DNA of 64,000 nucleotides from Cotesia glomerata (Eukaryota > Arthropoda > Insecta > Hymenoptera > Braconidae): NCBI RefSeq assembly GCF_020080835.1, contig NC_058167.1:15709403-15773402 (forward strand), given 5' to 3'. Numbering within the stretch: the stretch's first letter is position 1; each line of letters starts with the position of its first letter. Shown here in pieces: positions 37,345 to 51,219 of this stretch. The notes beneath the pieces are model-generated. The model made no database searches, was not told where the DNA came from, and saw only the letters and a list, made by a program, of their open reading frames with translations. A program made the position numbers and the translations under genes.

Positions 37345-40300
37345 AATTAAGCCAAATAATTGTTACGATGTGCCAAAATTAAGTCTTCTTTGGTGTTTAA
37401 GATTTAAAATTATAAATGTTAATAATAATTTTTAAAATCGGGTACGAATATTTCTCTATACTTAAATCAACTTATAGAGTTGATTCATACAAACTCTTTA
37501 GCATAAGTTAAGTATTATATATTTGCGTGCATGCATTTGTAAATAATTTTTAAATTAAATTGATCTATATTTATCGCATCTAAGAAGAAAGCAAAAATTT
37601 TACAATTATTCTTCTTTTAATTAAATAATTTACATATTATATTCTTCATATTTTATCAGTAATTATAAAGAAGAAATTTATTTTAAAATCAAGATTACCT
37701 ATATGTCTTCATGAATTTAAAGAAGCGATATAATATTACAATATTTAAAAAAAACTCGCATTAATTGCGAATTCAAAAATTATAATTCAGTGCCAAAATA
37801 AAAACTTGAAATTAATAATAGAATTGAAAAGTACCTACATATGTATTTACAGTTTAATTGCTTACTAATTTGTGAGGCAATTGCTCAAAGTAAATTTCGG
37901 AACAAGTCTTCTTATGCACGTCATTTATTTTTTAATTAGTCTTTTATTGATATTACTTTTAAAAAGTAATAGATAAATATGATCAAAACACCAATTAAAT
38001 GTTTCGAAGTGATAGAATAGAAATATTTTAAAAATCAACATATTAATTGTAATTATAATTATAATAATAATGATAATAATAAAGAAATTAACAGCAGGAG
38101 ATGTTAATAATCTAAATAACAAATATAAATATATATGATTCATAATTAGCAGTGGCTAATTAATCCAAAGTCTGTCCATCGTTTCTGTGTTTGAAAGTAT
38201 TTTTTCTAATCAATCTGGGAGAAGAATAATGAGCTATATTTTTAATTGTAAATTTTATTATATAGAAATCAAATACTTGATACTTTTATTGAGTTGTCTT
38301 GCATTTAAAAACTTAAGATATGTAAGGTACATATAATATTTCTGAGCTCATCACCCAGCACCTCAATTATGTAAATAATAATGTAATGTTAAAATGTAGA
38401 TAGTTAAAATCTTTGCTCATCGTCTTTTAATCTATTGTAATTAAAGTAATTAATTTTTTTTTTTAAAGAAGCTATACGAGAATCTTTGAATTTATTGCCA
38501 AAGGATCTTCCAAATTATATTTGATAATTATTGATTTAAATTATAAGTACTTTAAAAATCAGTGAGCTAGTTTATAATAATTTAAATAAATATTTATATA
38601 TTCTGTGATTAATTTTTTAGCTCAATGTAATTTTTTAATAGTTACATATTAAATATTTAAGTAATTACAATTACTTATATCGAATTTGTTGATTCTTTTT
38701 ATGTTTTATAAGCGTTTTTTTTTTTTTTTGTATATTTATAAATATTATGTTAAAAAAAAAAAATCTGAAAAGTATGGCTCTCAATTGAAATTATATTACT
38801 AAAGTTAGTAAAAACTGCAGAATGGAAATTGAAAATTATTAGAGAGGCTGTTGCCTAATTGAAGATAAAAATTCATATTCGTGTCAAAAATATATGCATA
38901 TATTGAAATTGAAAAATATTTATTTATAAAAAATCAGAATATTTCGGACATTCGCGAGGCATTATATAAGTAAAATAATGTTTAATTGTACAGTAATTAA
39001 TAATTAATTAATAGGTAAAACAGACAAACGACAAACTAATAATAGTATTGATGTTAAATCAATATTGAACAAAAATACAAAATTGTAGTACCTCTATATA
39101 CAATTTAAAGTAATAATAATAATAATTCATAATGGAAGAAGAATGCAAAAAAAAAAGCCAATTGTCCAGATGATTTCAAATTATGTCAAAGTATCAATAG
39201 ATTGAACAATAGCAATTTGTAATAGTAAGATTTTTGACGTATTTTGTGAATTGTCGTCCCACTAGGCAAATTTCAAAATAATTTTAACGAAAATACTGTG
39301 CATTTTATGGAACAAAAAAAATAAAATCAAAACAACTGATCAATTAACTCTCTCTACTTTGTTAATTATTTACCTTTACTAATTTTTGATACTGTGAACT
39401 CCAATTCTTGACTATTTTTTAAATTATGACTATTTTTAATTACAATAATAATAATAAGAAATATTATTTGCACAACAATTAGTGACTTTTAAAAAATTTT
39501 TAATGATGTTAAATATCTTCTTTATTACAAATTAATTAGAAAAGACTTTTTTTTTTTTTTAATTTGCACCTGTAATTTTTTTTTCTTTTTTAACTGTAAA
39601 ATTTTTTATTAACATTTTTTCTGCTTCATTTTTCTTTTTGATATTTTGCACTTCTAACATGCTAAAAATTTATAACATTGAAGTTAGCCGTCAATTTTGA
39701 AATTTTTTTAACAAATAAATTACAATAAAAAAATTCTTCTAAAAATTTTCACATGTGGAACTTTTTAACTATATTTTTTTTATAATAATTTAATTGCTAT
39801 AAAATTCTAAAAAAATGTTTAATGTTTGTTATCTTCATGAAAATAAAGTTTGCAGACGTCTAAAAAATTTAATGATTTTTTATATTAAAGAATTATTAGA
39901 AAAAAAGTAAAAAAAAAATTTTTAATTTGTTAAAAACTTCAAAAACTATAAATGCAATTTTTTAAAAATATTTTTTAGTTATAATTTAATAAAATAAGTA
40001 TTATGTCATGTATTATGTCATCTTCAGTGTGATAAAAATTTTTGTCTCTGACAGTTGTGATAAAATGAAAAAACAGCGCGAATTTTTACTCAGTACACAC
40101 TCGAGAATCACAACTTGTCAACAGAGACCTCTATAAAAGTATAATTTAGTAATAATCAACAAATAAAATTCCTACAATACCTACAAAGCCTCACTCGTTG
40201 ATTTCTCTGAGAGATTTTTCGACGAAAAGAGGGGAATGTAAAGTGTATAAGTGCAACAATCTGAGCTACTCTTAAAAAATAAACCAAGCGTTGTTCCGTC

Positions 40301-40671
40301 TGCGTCTCGATCGTCTCCATACTCCATCCTCCGGGTGCGTAGTCCGCAGATATGTTCATGTTGATCGGTGTATATTTACAGCGGTAAGCTTCAGCGTCCA
40401 TAGTTTGTTCACCGTCTACAGCTATTGTATATGTTGTGTGTGTAGTGACACAGGATCTACAGGGGGTATCAGTGCGTAAAAAAACGCTACATTATTTTCT
40501 ACATTAAATAAAACTCAATGAATTAATAGTGCATGAAAAAAAAAAAAAAAAACTAAAAATGCTCTTAAAAAATAACTCATTAGAGTTGTGGTGACTGCAA
40601 GCTCGTGATTGTTGCGGTGGTAAGTCAAGTTACCGATAAAAAGGCAAAATAATATATTTATAAGGACGAGG
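37345..40671. other. intergenic, 3' of ttk and 5' of frizzled
   Basis: AT-rich without a gene. The part just after 37344 is the 3' UTR of the third ttk cassette. Degraded copies of the dispersed inverted-repeat family lie at about 39676-39850 and 39834-40035. From about 40060 the composition becomes GC-richer up to the frizzled ATG, probably promoter and 5' UTR of frizzled. TATA and initiator positions were not resolved. Confidence 0.5.
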
Positions 40672-41492
40672 ATGGGCAACTGGGCGCTGGATCTCGTTAT
40701 CGGGACTACTGTGCTCCTCGGGTGCATTATAATAACGGGTGGGACCACAGCAGCACTCGAGGTACAGGAAGAGTTGAAGCACCACGGAAGATGTGAGCCA
40801 ATAACTATTAATTTGTGTCTGCACTTGCCTTACAATGAGACAATAATGCCAAATCTGCTGAAGCACCAGAAGCAGGAGGACGCAGGTCAGGATATCCATC
40901 AGTACGCCCCGCTTGTTAAAGTTCACTGCAGTCCTGATCTTCGTTTCTTCTTGTGTCTGATGTACGCACCAGTTTGCACTATTTTGGAGAAACCATTGCC
41001 ACCTTGTCGGTCTATCTGCGAGAGAGCCAGAGCCGGCTGCGAGAGGATCATGAGGAACTTTGGGTTCCAGTGGCCACCGAGTCTCGAGTGCTCGAAACTT
41101 CCCGAGTACGGTGACCCTGACGAACTCTGTGTGGGAAACAACGAGACGTCTTCATCATCAAGACTGTCAACGACGATCCAGCCTCCTCATAGGATGAGAC
41201 CTGCCTGGAATGACGGACACATCCCCTACGCAGGAAATGCTATTGCGGTTCCGGAGTACGAGAACCGAAAGTTCGTCTGTCCGGTTCAATTTCACGTGCC
41301 TGAAAGCTACGGCTATTCGCTAAACTTCAAGACAAAACCAATTCCCAATTGTGCTGCTCCGTGCAACGAAATGTTTTTCACTGAACAGGAAAAACAGTTC
41401 GCCAGAGTATGGATCGGGACTTGGGCGTCGATTTGTGCTGCTTCGTGCTTTTTCACTTTCTTGACCTTCCTGATTGACATGGAGAGATTTAG
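40672..41492 (+). CDS. fz: fz coding exon 1: signal peptide, CRD, first TM segment
   Basis: The ATG starts [20 protein letters not shown], a hydrophobic signal peptide. The exon holds the whole cysteine-rich domain and the Cys-containing hinge (CAAPCNEMF), which is conserved in Frizzleds, and the first membrane helix to IDMERF. It ends TTTAG|gtaaat in phase 2. Confidence 0.93.
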
Positions 41493-42939
41493 GTAAATAA
41501 TTGATAATTAATTTATTAATACTTTAATTTAATATAAATTTATATCTAAATATTAAGTATTGTTAAGTAAACGTAAATTTTGTTTTAATTTACATAAGTA
41601 GATATCCCGAGAGGCCTATAATATTTTTATCGGTGTGCTATCTGATGGTTGCGCTGGTATACGTCGTGGGATGGGCCGCAAAAAATAACATCGCCTGCAG
41701 ACAGCCTCTCCCACCGCCTGATAACATGCAACAAGTCCAAATGGTATCTACGATAACACAAGGAACTAAACACGAGCTCTGTACTCTGCTATTTATGGTA
41801 CTTTATTTCTTCGGGATGGCATCAAGTATATGGTGGGTTATTCTCACTCTCACGTGGTTCTTGGCTGCCGGATTGAAATGGGGACACGAAGCTATTGAAG
41901 CTAATTCGCAGTATTTTCATCTTGCTGCTTGGGCTGCTCCGGCTATTAAGACAGTCACTATTTTAGCTTTAGGCAAAGTTGACGGTAATTTTATTATTTT
42001 ATATTTAAAAATCAATACTTTATCCCCAAAATACCCCAGAGCAGTTCTTAATTTGTTCAGAAAATTACTTTGCAACAATATCCAAAAAAAGTACAATGAT
42101 ACACGGAAAAAACAAAATAACACTGGATATCATCCCAGATTATACTCAGTGATATTTGTATTGTAAAAAAAATTTCAGATAGTAGATAAAAAAATTCAGA
42201 TTATACTGCGTGATATCTGTGTGATTATACTCATTGTAATCTGGATTATACTAGCTACTATCTAAACTTTTTTTCACTCAGTATAATCTGGGATTATATC
42301 CAGTGTCATCTTGTTATTTCCGTGTACTTAAAAAAAATTCTTATATTTACACTAGAAAAATCCAGATTATACTCATTATAATGTCTTTTATTTAATTATA
42401 CAGGAGATGTGCTCTCTGGAGTATGTTACGTCGGGATATGGAATGTTGACGCGCTGCGTGGTTTTGTTTTGGCTCCTCTGTGCGTTTATCTGGTCCTGGG
42501 AACAGCTTTCCTTTTAGCTGGATTCGTCTCACTGTTCCGCATTCGCACGGTGATGAAACACGACGGTACCAAAACAGACAAACTTGAAAAGCTGATGATA
42601 AGAATTGGAATTTTCTCGGTGTTATACACCGTACCGGCGCTGATTGTCATCGCTTGTCTGTTCTACGAGCAAGCATACTTTGACGACTGGATGTTGACTT
42701 GGCACGACGACATGTGCCGAGGACAAGTGACGAAAGCTTACTACTCAATACCCTGTCCATTTAGCAAAGGACCGCCAGAACCAGTACGTCCAGAATTTCC
42801 GGTATTTATGATAAAATATCTGATGGCAATGATCGTAGGTATCACCAGCAGCTTCTGGGTATGGTCTAGCAAGACTCTTACCAGCTGGAGACAGTTTATA
42901 AATCACATACGGGGCCGTCGCGTCGAGGCTTACGTTTAA
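40672..42939 (+). CDS. fz: Frizzled Wnt / planar-polarity receptor
   Basis: Three coding exons (40672-41492, 41602-41984, 42404-42939; phases 2 then 1) give 579 aa, close to Drosophila Fz. The order is: signal peptide (about residues 1-29), the cysteine-rich Frizzled domain with all ten cysteines ([20 protein letters not shown] to ELC), a linker, then seven membrane segments, the first at [20 protein letters not shown]. The intracellular KTLTSW matches the KTxxxW Dishevelled-binding motif just after the last membrane helix. The C-terminus VEAYV matches the AYV ending of Drosophila Fz rather than Fz2. It would bind Wnts and, in planar polarity, work with Dishevelled and Flamingo. The neighbouring genes are unrelated. 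Confidence 0.95.
41602..41984 (+). CDS. fz: fz coding exon 2: TM2-TM4 region
   Basis: Begins [20 protein letters not shown] and contains [22 protein letters not shown], the conserved segment of Frizzleds. The exon ends GTTGACG|gtaatt. The open frame continues by chance to 42166 into the intron and the MITE and should not be annotated as coding. Confidence 0.93.
41985..42403 (+). other. fz intron containing a TIR element
   Basis: Intron gtaatt to ttaattatacag. More than half of it is the inverted-repeat element at 42100-42326. Confidence 0.85.
42100..42326. mobile_element. MITE-like TIR element in fz intron
   Basis: The left arm tacacggaaaaaacaaaata followed by acactggatatc is matched by the right arm cagtgtcatcttgttatttc followed by cgtgta. 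Further in, cagattatactcagtgatat pairs with cactcagtataatctggga. The paired arms are roughly 55-60 bp, the interior is AT-rich, and there is no ORF. A second copy (46396-46613) shares the body and part of the left flank (acaatatccaaaaaaag). Confidence 0.8.
42404..42939 (+). CDS. fz: fz coding exon 3: TM5-TM7 and C-tail
   Basis: Begins [20 protein letters not shown] and includes [20 protein letters not shown], the last three membrane helices, KTLTSW, and the tail [15 protein letters not shown] before TAA. The phase-1 junction with exon 2 restores a Gly codon. Confidence 0.93.
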
Positions 42940-44660
42940 TTAACACAAAAGACTATTACAATTATTCACTCATGACAACATCTACGTTTTCAATTAAGAT
43001 TATTTTATACACGACTATATCTCCGTGAGTTATCATTTTATATTTAAATTACTGTAACGATTCGAGGATTATCATTGATCAGTTACTCGCTAGTTTTATT
43101 TATTTTTATTTTATACGTCTTATATTATTAATTATTTTTATTTAAAGCATGTTAGGCATGTGTTGTGATCAGGTTTTGTTAATCAAAATTATTTATCAAT
43201 TATCTTTTTTTTTATTGGAAAGCGAATTGACCTTAGCACTGTGTCAATTTATTTAAGCTTTCTTTTATTTAATAACTTATTCACTTTAATGATTATCAGT
43301 GTAATTGTTTAGATGCACACTTCGGCAACAATAGTTAAAAAATTAACGCTTCCAATGTTATAATAACACTTTAAAACGCACTTTCATTTTTCTACAGTAG
43401 TTTTATGACATGATATTAAATTGATAATTGAAGTAAAAAAAAAAATTACTTGTTTTTGACGAATCTAGATATTTATTTTTTATTTATTTCTCGATCAAAT
43501 ATATCTAAACAATTACTATTATTAATTATTAAACTGAAATTTTATTTTCAAAAGAAAATTCCAGTAGTGGTAATTTATTTTTTCTAATGCTCAAAATTAA
43601 ATTAGTTATACTCATTAAATACTCGTCCAATACATCCATTAAATAGTTTTTCTATTTATTTGGAAGATTGTATTATTATTGACTTTGTTTTTTATTAACA
43701 AACAGGTTTAATATACGCTTCAAAGGAATCTCACTCCTTATATATAATTTTTTTTTTTAAACGAACAAAAACGAAAGACTTGATACTATGAATCTTTTTT
43801 TTTATTAAAGTTAAGATTAACGCTAAGACTTTGTCACATTTTTTATAGATTTTTTAAATAAAAATATGTGCTGCTGTATTATTCAGGTAATAATTGTATA
43901 TAAATGCAGCTTTTGCTATGTATTATAATATTTTTTTAAATAATATGTGTAAATATTTGAAAGAAAAAAAAGTAAAGTTTAACAAATGGTTCAATTTAGG
44001 TACAAGAAATGTTAAACTGACAAAAGTAATAATTATAATGAATTAGTTCAATCAATCCTGATGAAAAAGTAATAATTATTGTAATAAAAAATTAATAAGC
44101 AGTTGAAAATTAATGCATTGATGTTTGAATGTGAATAAAAATAACGTAATTCGTCCAAGGAAAAAAATCGTCGAGCTTTTATATATATTTGTGTATGTGT
44201 GTCGTTTGTATGAGCAAGTATGTGCTTTTAAAAAATTTTTAAATGTTTAAATAATCAAAAGAAATTTATAAGTATGGTTTTACAAAAAAAAATGAACAAA
44301 AAGAACAAGACCGTGTATCAATGTTTATTATATACGTACAATGTCATATATTATACGTAATATTGTGTAAAATTATAAGCATTATATTCTTTATATTATA
44401 ATAAAAATAAAAATGAAATCATATAGTCATTTTTCATTTAATTTGATACTCCGATATGTAATGAAAATATTATTCTTTATTTTTTATTCAAGCAGTTCAA
44501 AGCCAATAATAGAAGCCCTTATAAAAATACAATATTATACAATAAAAACATATACCGTATATGAAATAAAAGAAAAATTACAGATTTTTAATTTTCATAT
44601 TATATAACACAATACATAATACAAGATAGTCAATTTATGATGATAAATATTTAGGTCGCA
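42940..44660. other. frizzled 3' UTR / intergenic AT-rich sequence
   Basis: The 3' UTR of fz merges into AT-rich intergenic DNA. No supported gene; short frames (for example near 44413) have no motifs. Polyadenylation words AATAAA occur at several places, but the true end cannot be placed by eye. Confidence 0.5.
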
Positions 44661-44719
44661 TTCGAAAATTCTTTATCTCTAGATACATAATCAAGAAATG
44701 ACCTTATATCTTGTGAACT

Positions 44720-44926
44720 ATTGACATTTTTAAAGATATAAACTCATCCCGATGTTACACTCATCAAGACCTTTCATTTGAGTACCCACATCAATTTTTC
44801 ATATATTTTATATATATTATTTATATAAATATATAAAAAATATATCAAAAATGCAAGTGGGTACTCAAATGAAAGCTCTTGATGAGTGTAACATCATAAT
44901 GAGCTTATATCTTAAAAAATGTCAAT
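44720..44926. mobile_element. palindromic repeat, copy 1
   Basis: The left arm has attgacatttttaaagatat, then aaactcatcccgatgttaca, and ccatcaagac-type and tttgagtacccacat words. The right arm mirrors it: atgcaagtgggtactcaaat, gctcttgatgagtgtaacat and ttaaaaaatgtcaat. The loop is (AT)-rich. The two arms form a large stem of about 80 bp per side. No coding. Confidence 0.85.
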
Positions 44927-44957
44927 AATTAAGAAATTACGTTGTATCTTGTGAACT

Positions 44958-45152
44958 ATTGACATTTTTAAAGATATAAATGCATCCCGATGTTATACTC
45001 ATCAAGACCTTTCATTTGAGTACCCACATCAATTTTTCATATATTTTATATATTTATATATATAAATATATCAAAAATGCAAGTGGGTACTCAAATGAAA
45101 GCTCTTGATGAGTGTAACATCGGGATGAGCTTATATTTTTAAAAACGTCAAT
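44958..45152. mobile_element. palindromic repeat, copy 2 (tandem to copy 1)
   Basis: The same palindrome as copy 1, repeated in direct orientation with a period of about 236 bp (shared flank tcttgtgaactattgac in both). Small differences (tgcatcccgatgttatac versus actcatcccgatgttacac) show divergence since duplication. Confidence 0.85.
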
Positions 45153-45464
45153 ATTTAAGAAAGTATAGTACAATTTACTAAAAGTCACTATTTAATAAAA
45201 AAAAATTTTATTTATTTATAGTTTACAGGTCATAGGCAGTCACATAGTGACTGCAGGTTGCTAGTAATACTTATTGTCATAATCATTAAAATTACACGTG
45301 AATGTTGATTAAAATTTCATTTTAATTTTAAATCTAAATTTATTAAATAATAATAACAATATTTATATCTTGATCAATATTTTTATTAAACCAAAATCCT
45401 ACTCCAATTTTTTCGATACAAAAGAGATATAAACTATATTAGTTATAAGCATTTGTTATTATGG

Positions 45465-46147
45465 TCACGTTTTGGTAACTTTTTTAGAAAGAATACCAAT
45501 TTTGCGTAGATATTTAACGATGAATGGTGTTGCTCCAAGAGTTATTGATATTCTTACCGGAGCAAATAACTTGTGTATTGCGTACGCTATTAGAAATGTT
45601 GATGAGTTGGTCATAACATTCTCCAGTCGTTCACTTGAACTAGTGGGAAGCATTTTAACAAATGCCTGAACGTCTAAGCCACTGAAATAAAAAATAGGAA
45701 AGTTATTATTTATTCCAGTAAGTAAGTAATTGGATGGTATAAATATTACAATGAAGAATGATAATTATTTTAAAAAGTTTAGAAGAGTTATTGAGTTATA
45801 AAGAAGAAAGCTGGTGATTAACTTAAAGTTATGATGTTAATAATTGCGTACCTATAAACAATAAGGTAAAAAATACCAAGTGACATCAATGATATTGTTA
45901 CATGGAATACAATTACAGTACTTCCATAATCCTTGACAGCCCTTTTAAGCTTCTGAGCGTTTGTTAATTTTTCATCCGACGATGAAGAAGCTGATAAATC
46001 TTTTGATGGATCCGTTTGTTTACTATCCGTTGAATAATGAGCAATCGTCGATGATAAAGTACCTAGGCGGAAAAATTGACGGGGAATTGATTGCGACAGT
46101 AGACCTCCACCACCGATATTTTTTTCCCGTGTTAAATTATTCAGATA
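45465..46147 (-). CDS. FAM210B: FAM210B-like mitochondrial membrane protein (5' end missing)
   Basis: Two exons on the minus strand: 46147-45852 (phase-2 end, TTATTGTTTATAG|gtacgc) and 45681-45465 (TGA). They give 170 residues: a Ser/Gly/Arg-rich presequence-like stretch, LTNAQKLKRAVKDYGSTVIV, a membrane helix (FHVTISLMSLGIFYLIVY), SGLDVQAFVK, and a second hydrophobic segment with IAYAIHKLFAPVRISITLGA and FIVKYLRKIG. This closely matches the FAM210B group (DUF1279). Human FAM210B is an outer-membrane mitochondrial protein linked to erythroid iron/heme metabolism; the insect role is not known to me. The first exon begins in phase 0 directly after AG with a TAG upstream, so the ATG must be in a further exon. 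An ATG frame at 48028-47936, also ending in phase 0, is one unproved candidate. Confidence 0.85.
45682..45851 (-). other. FAM210B-like intron
   Basis: On the minus strand the intron runs gtacgc to ctattttttatttcag, phase 2, and joins VY(S)GLDVQ in frame. Confidence 0.85.
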
Positions 46148-46898
46148 CTATAGAACCAGAGTGAAAATTACGTAAGCCGCTATATTGATATTTTCTTTAT
46201 AAATCATTTCGAAGTTCTAATTAGCAAATTGTCTAACTCCATTTTAGAGAATCTTCCATTTTTACGAAAAAACAATTAGTTCAAAATTTATTATCACTTT
46301 AAAAGGCAATTTAATTTTTAATAAAAGTATTAGTTCCCAATTTGCATGTAAGGAATGAATTTAGATAACAACAATATCCAAAAAAAGAACAATAATACAC
46401 GGAAAGAACAAGATGACACTGGATATCATCCCAGATTATACTCAGTGATATCTGTGGTGAAAAAAAATTTCAGATAGTAGGTAAAAAAATCCAGATTATA
46501 CTGCGTGATATCTGGATTATACTCATTGTAATCTGGATTATACTAGCTACTATCTGAAATTATTTTTTTCATTCAGTATAATCTGGGATGACATCTAGTG
46601 TCATCTTGTTCTTGAAAATACTTGAATATAAATATTTTTAAGAAAAAATACTTGAAATTAAGGTCTAAAAGTTGTAAAAAATGCAGCAATATTAAAAAAA
46701 ATTAGGTATAAAAATTTTGCAACTACTGTGTTTTAAAATTGGGCAGCTGTAAAATATTTTGGTTTGGATCATTCAAATAATTTATAATTAGACAATTGCT
46801 ACATCAAAATATTAACAAATTACCCTTCAAAAAATAAGGAGTTAGACCAATTGCTAATTAGACCGTCGATTATGTTATCGTTAAATAAATAATATTCA
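46148..46898. other. intergenic or intron between FAM210B-like and unknown minus-strand gene
   Basis: AT-rich with one TIR element (46396-46613). A missing 5' exon of the FAM210B-like gene is expected here or further left on the minus strand, but no convincing ATG plus donor was found. Confidence 0.4.
46396..46613. mobile_element. second copy of the TIR element seen in fz intron
   Basis: It starts tacacggaaagaacaagatg, has cactggatatcatcccagat and cagattatactgcgtgatat, and ends in gtcatcttgttctt without the ccgtgta tip, so the right end is eroded. Body and left flank match the 42100-42326 copy. Confidence 0.8.
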
Positions 46899-47772
46899 TT
46901 AAGTAAAATTAGCAATGTATGATAACTCGAACTTACTTTTAGACAAGTTTGGATTTTTATTTTTCAGTGCTGCATAATGGGCTTTTTGCATGTACTCAGC
47001 AATGTACTTGCTGTCTCTGGTCCATTGTCCTCCGGGCATGTTCAAGTAAGTGGACTTGCCAGCAGCGCAAAAAGGCTTCGGAACCATTGTTTGCATGCTG
47101 CTGTTCAAGCTCACTGCTCCGAAACAATCATAAGAAGCCACATGAGAGTCGATGCATCTCAATCCGGCCCATTTTGATGAGTTAAGACGATCACACGCTC
47201 CATTTGGCCCGTTAATTAGTGACAATACTGGAGCTGTTATGTCTCTAGCACGCTCTGGAGTAAAACGACCTGTTTCGTTGCCAAATATTTCAGAAACGTT
47301 CCTCGGTAAAGGTATTTGCGGTGCTTCCGGATAGTTGCGCACTCTTGACAAATAGAAATTTACTTTTTTCCGAATGTTTACATGCTTCATTTCAATTAAT
47401 TTTTTTGCCTGCATGTTAACTGTAAGTAAAGTTTTAGAATTAATTTGATTATTCTATTTAAAATTCAAATTAAAACAAAATGATGATTAGGTTGATAACC
47501 TTGACGTTAGAAAATAAATTTTTGAAAATTTGTAGAATTTTTTAAAATAGATTTTAATTATAAAATTTAAATTTTTAAACAATCAATTAAAATGTAATGG
47601 TTTAAAATTATTTTTCACTCACTTATGTTAATGACATAACTTTTATTTCCATAATTAATTTTTTTTAAATAATTAAAAAAGTTAGTAAGTAAAATAAAAA
47701 ATTACCTGGATAATTAAAATGATTAAAAATTGACAGAAATTCTCTAGAACATCTAATTCGTGACAAAGCCAT
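46899..47772 (-). CDS. unrecognised two-exon protein, about 195 aa
   Basis: Minus strand exons: 47772-47706 (start MALSRIRCSREFLSIFNHFN, an Arg/Ser-rich amphipathic N-terminus that could be a mitochondrial presequence; donor TATCCAG|gtaatt, phase 1) and 47419-46899 (start completes a Val codon, then NMQAKKLIEMKHVNIRKKVN). The second exon has a Cys-containing body (GACDRLNSSKWAGLRCIDSH, KPFCAAGKSTYLNMPGG). It runs to TAA after FELSYIANFT, but a strong donor (TAAAA|gtaagt, exon end 46937) 30 bases before lets it splice onward. I recognise no domain. It is divergent from Got2; a role in mitochondria is a guess from the N-terminus. Confidence 0.45.
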
Positions 47773-48936
47773 TTTACTTTCTCCAAAACTGAAATAACGG
47801 CAAAACAAATACTTATGACAATTCGTTGAACCCAACGATTTTTTTTGCTTGGTGATAACTGCGTCGAGAAAACAAAATACAATATTTATACATTAGTAAA
47901 AAAAATAAATCATGACAAATAAAATTATAACTTACATATGCAGTGAAATTGACATTTGATACGAAATAAGAGATTTCTGGAACAGGAATAAATGCTTGAA
48001 TATGATTAAAATTTTTAATTGATATCAAGAAATGCGTATATAAGTGTTAGTATATTTATATACATACTATATTTAATTGTCCACAAACCAGAGTATTATA
48101 TCCAATATATTTAGTTGCTAACGTTTGCCGCTGTGTAAAAAAAATACGACCTCGAAATCCTCCCACCTTAACTTATAACTACAATATTTATTTAAGTGTT
48201 TTTTATAGTATTAAGTACATGACGTAAAAACACGCCTTACTAAGTATTATGCTAATGAAGATATTAAATTACAATTAACGCTCAAATAATTTTACCCAGA
48301 GATTTTTATACAAAATTAAAATAGTAGAAATAAGTATTGTCATTATTAATTAAAGTTCCCGGCGTTTTTAAAATGAATAAAATATATACTTTATTATTTA
48401 TTAAATAAGCAGTACTAATGCCGGTAAATATTTACGGATTGTAATTAATAGAAATATATAAAATTGCTGATAATCAATTGATAACGTAATTAAAATTTTT
48501 TGTAGCAGTTGTTACGACAGAAAAATATTATTTGATTGAATGGATAGATATAAATATATATTTATCATAAATATGAGCAACGCGCGCAGCTTTTCAATGT
48601 GTTGGACATGTTAGACATATTCACTGTAAATCTTTGGACATATCAACAAGAAGCGACACCAGCGCAAAGCATGAAGGCACAGCTATAAGCTGTATCAGCG
48701 CATCATCAGTAAACCAGTAGTTCTCATACGTTTTTATTATCGTGTTTGGTCACGTCGTCCCTCTACTCGTTCACTTACCACAGATACTTACTCGTTAAAA
48801 AGAGTACATTTGCGAACATATTGTGTTCAAAGAAAGATATTCACTGCCGCTAATTAAATACTGTATTGTATTAACAAGATTCTATCTGAGTTCACATAGG
48901 AAACCTTTTTTTTCAGACAATTATTTGAAAGTTATT
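47773..48936. promoter_or_regulatory. divergent promoter region between minus-strand gene and Got2
   Basis: The minus-strand gene and Got2 point away from each other with about 1.1 kb between their ATGs. It contains GC-richer 48590-48930 (ataagctgtatcagcgcatc and nearby), likely the Got2 promoter and 5' UTR, with a leader acceptor-like ttttttttcag at 48905-48915 just before the ATG. A 31-codon ATG frame on the minus strand (48028-47936) ends at a good donor (CATAT|gtaagt). No TATA box was fixed. Confidence 0.35.
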
Positions 48937-50983
<2,047 letters not shown>

Positions 50984-51219
50984 ATTTTAATTACCAGAGA
51001 CCAATCACATTAAAGTTCAAAATAGAATTAAGTATGAATTTTAGTCTCAGATTCAATGATGCAGATGCTAAGATTTATTTAATAATATCAAACTTTTAAA
51101 TTATTAAATAGTAAACAAATAACGGTGTTATATAAACTTATTTAAAATATCTTCAATTTTTTATTTTATTTTATTAAAACCGAGTTTTTTCTTATCTTAA
51201 TATTAAAATAATAAAAAAG

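Noticed and set aside
41985..42166. Continuation of fz exon 2 reading frame to 42166
   Set aside because: It crosses a good donor (GACG|gtaatt) into intron and MITE sequence; splicing to 42404 restores the conserved Frizzled sequence.
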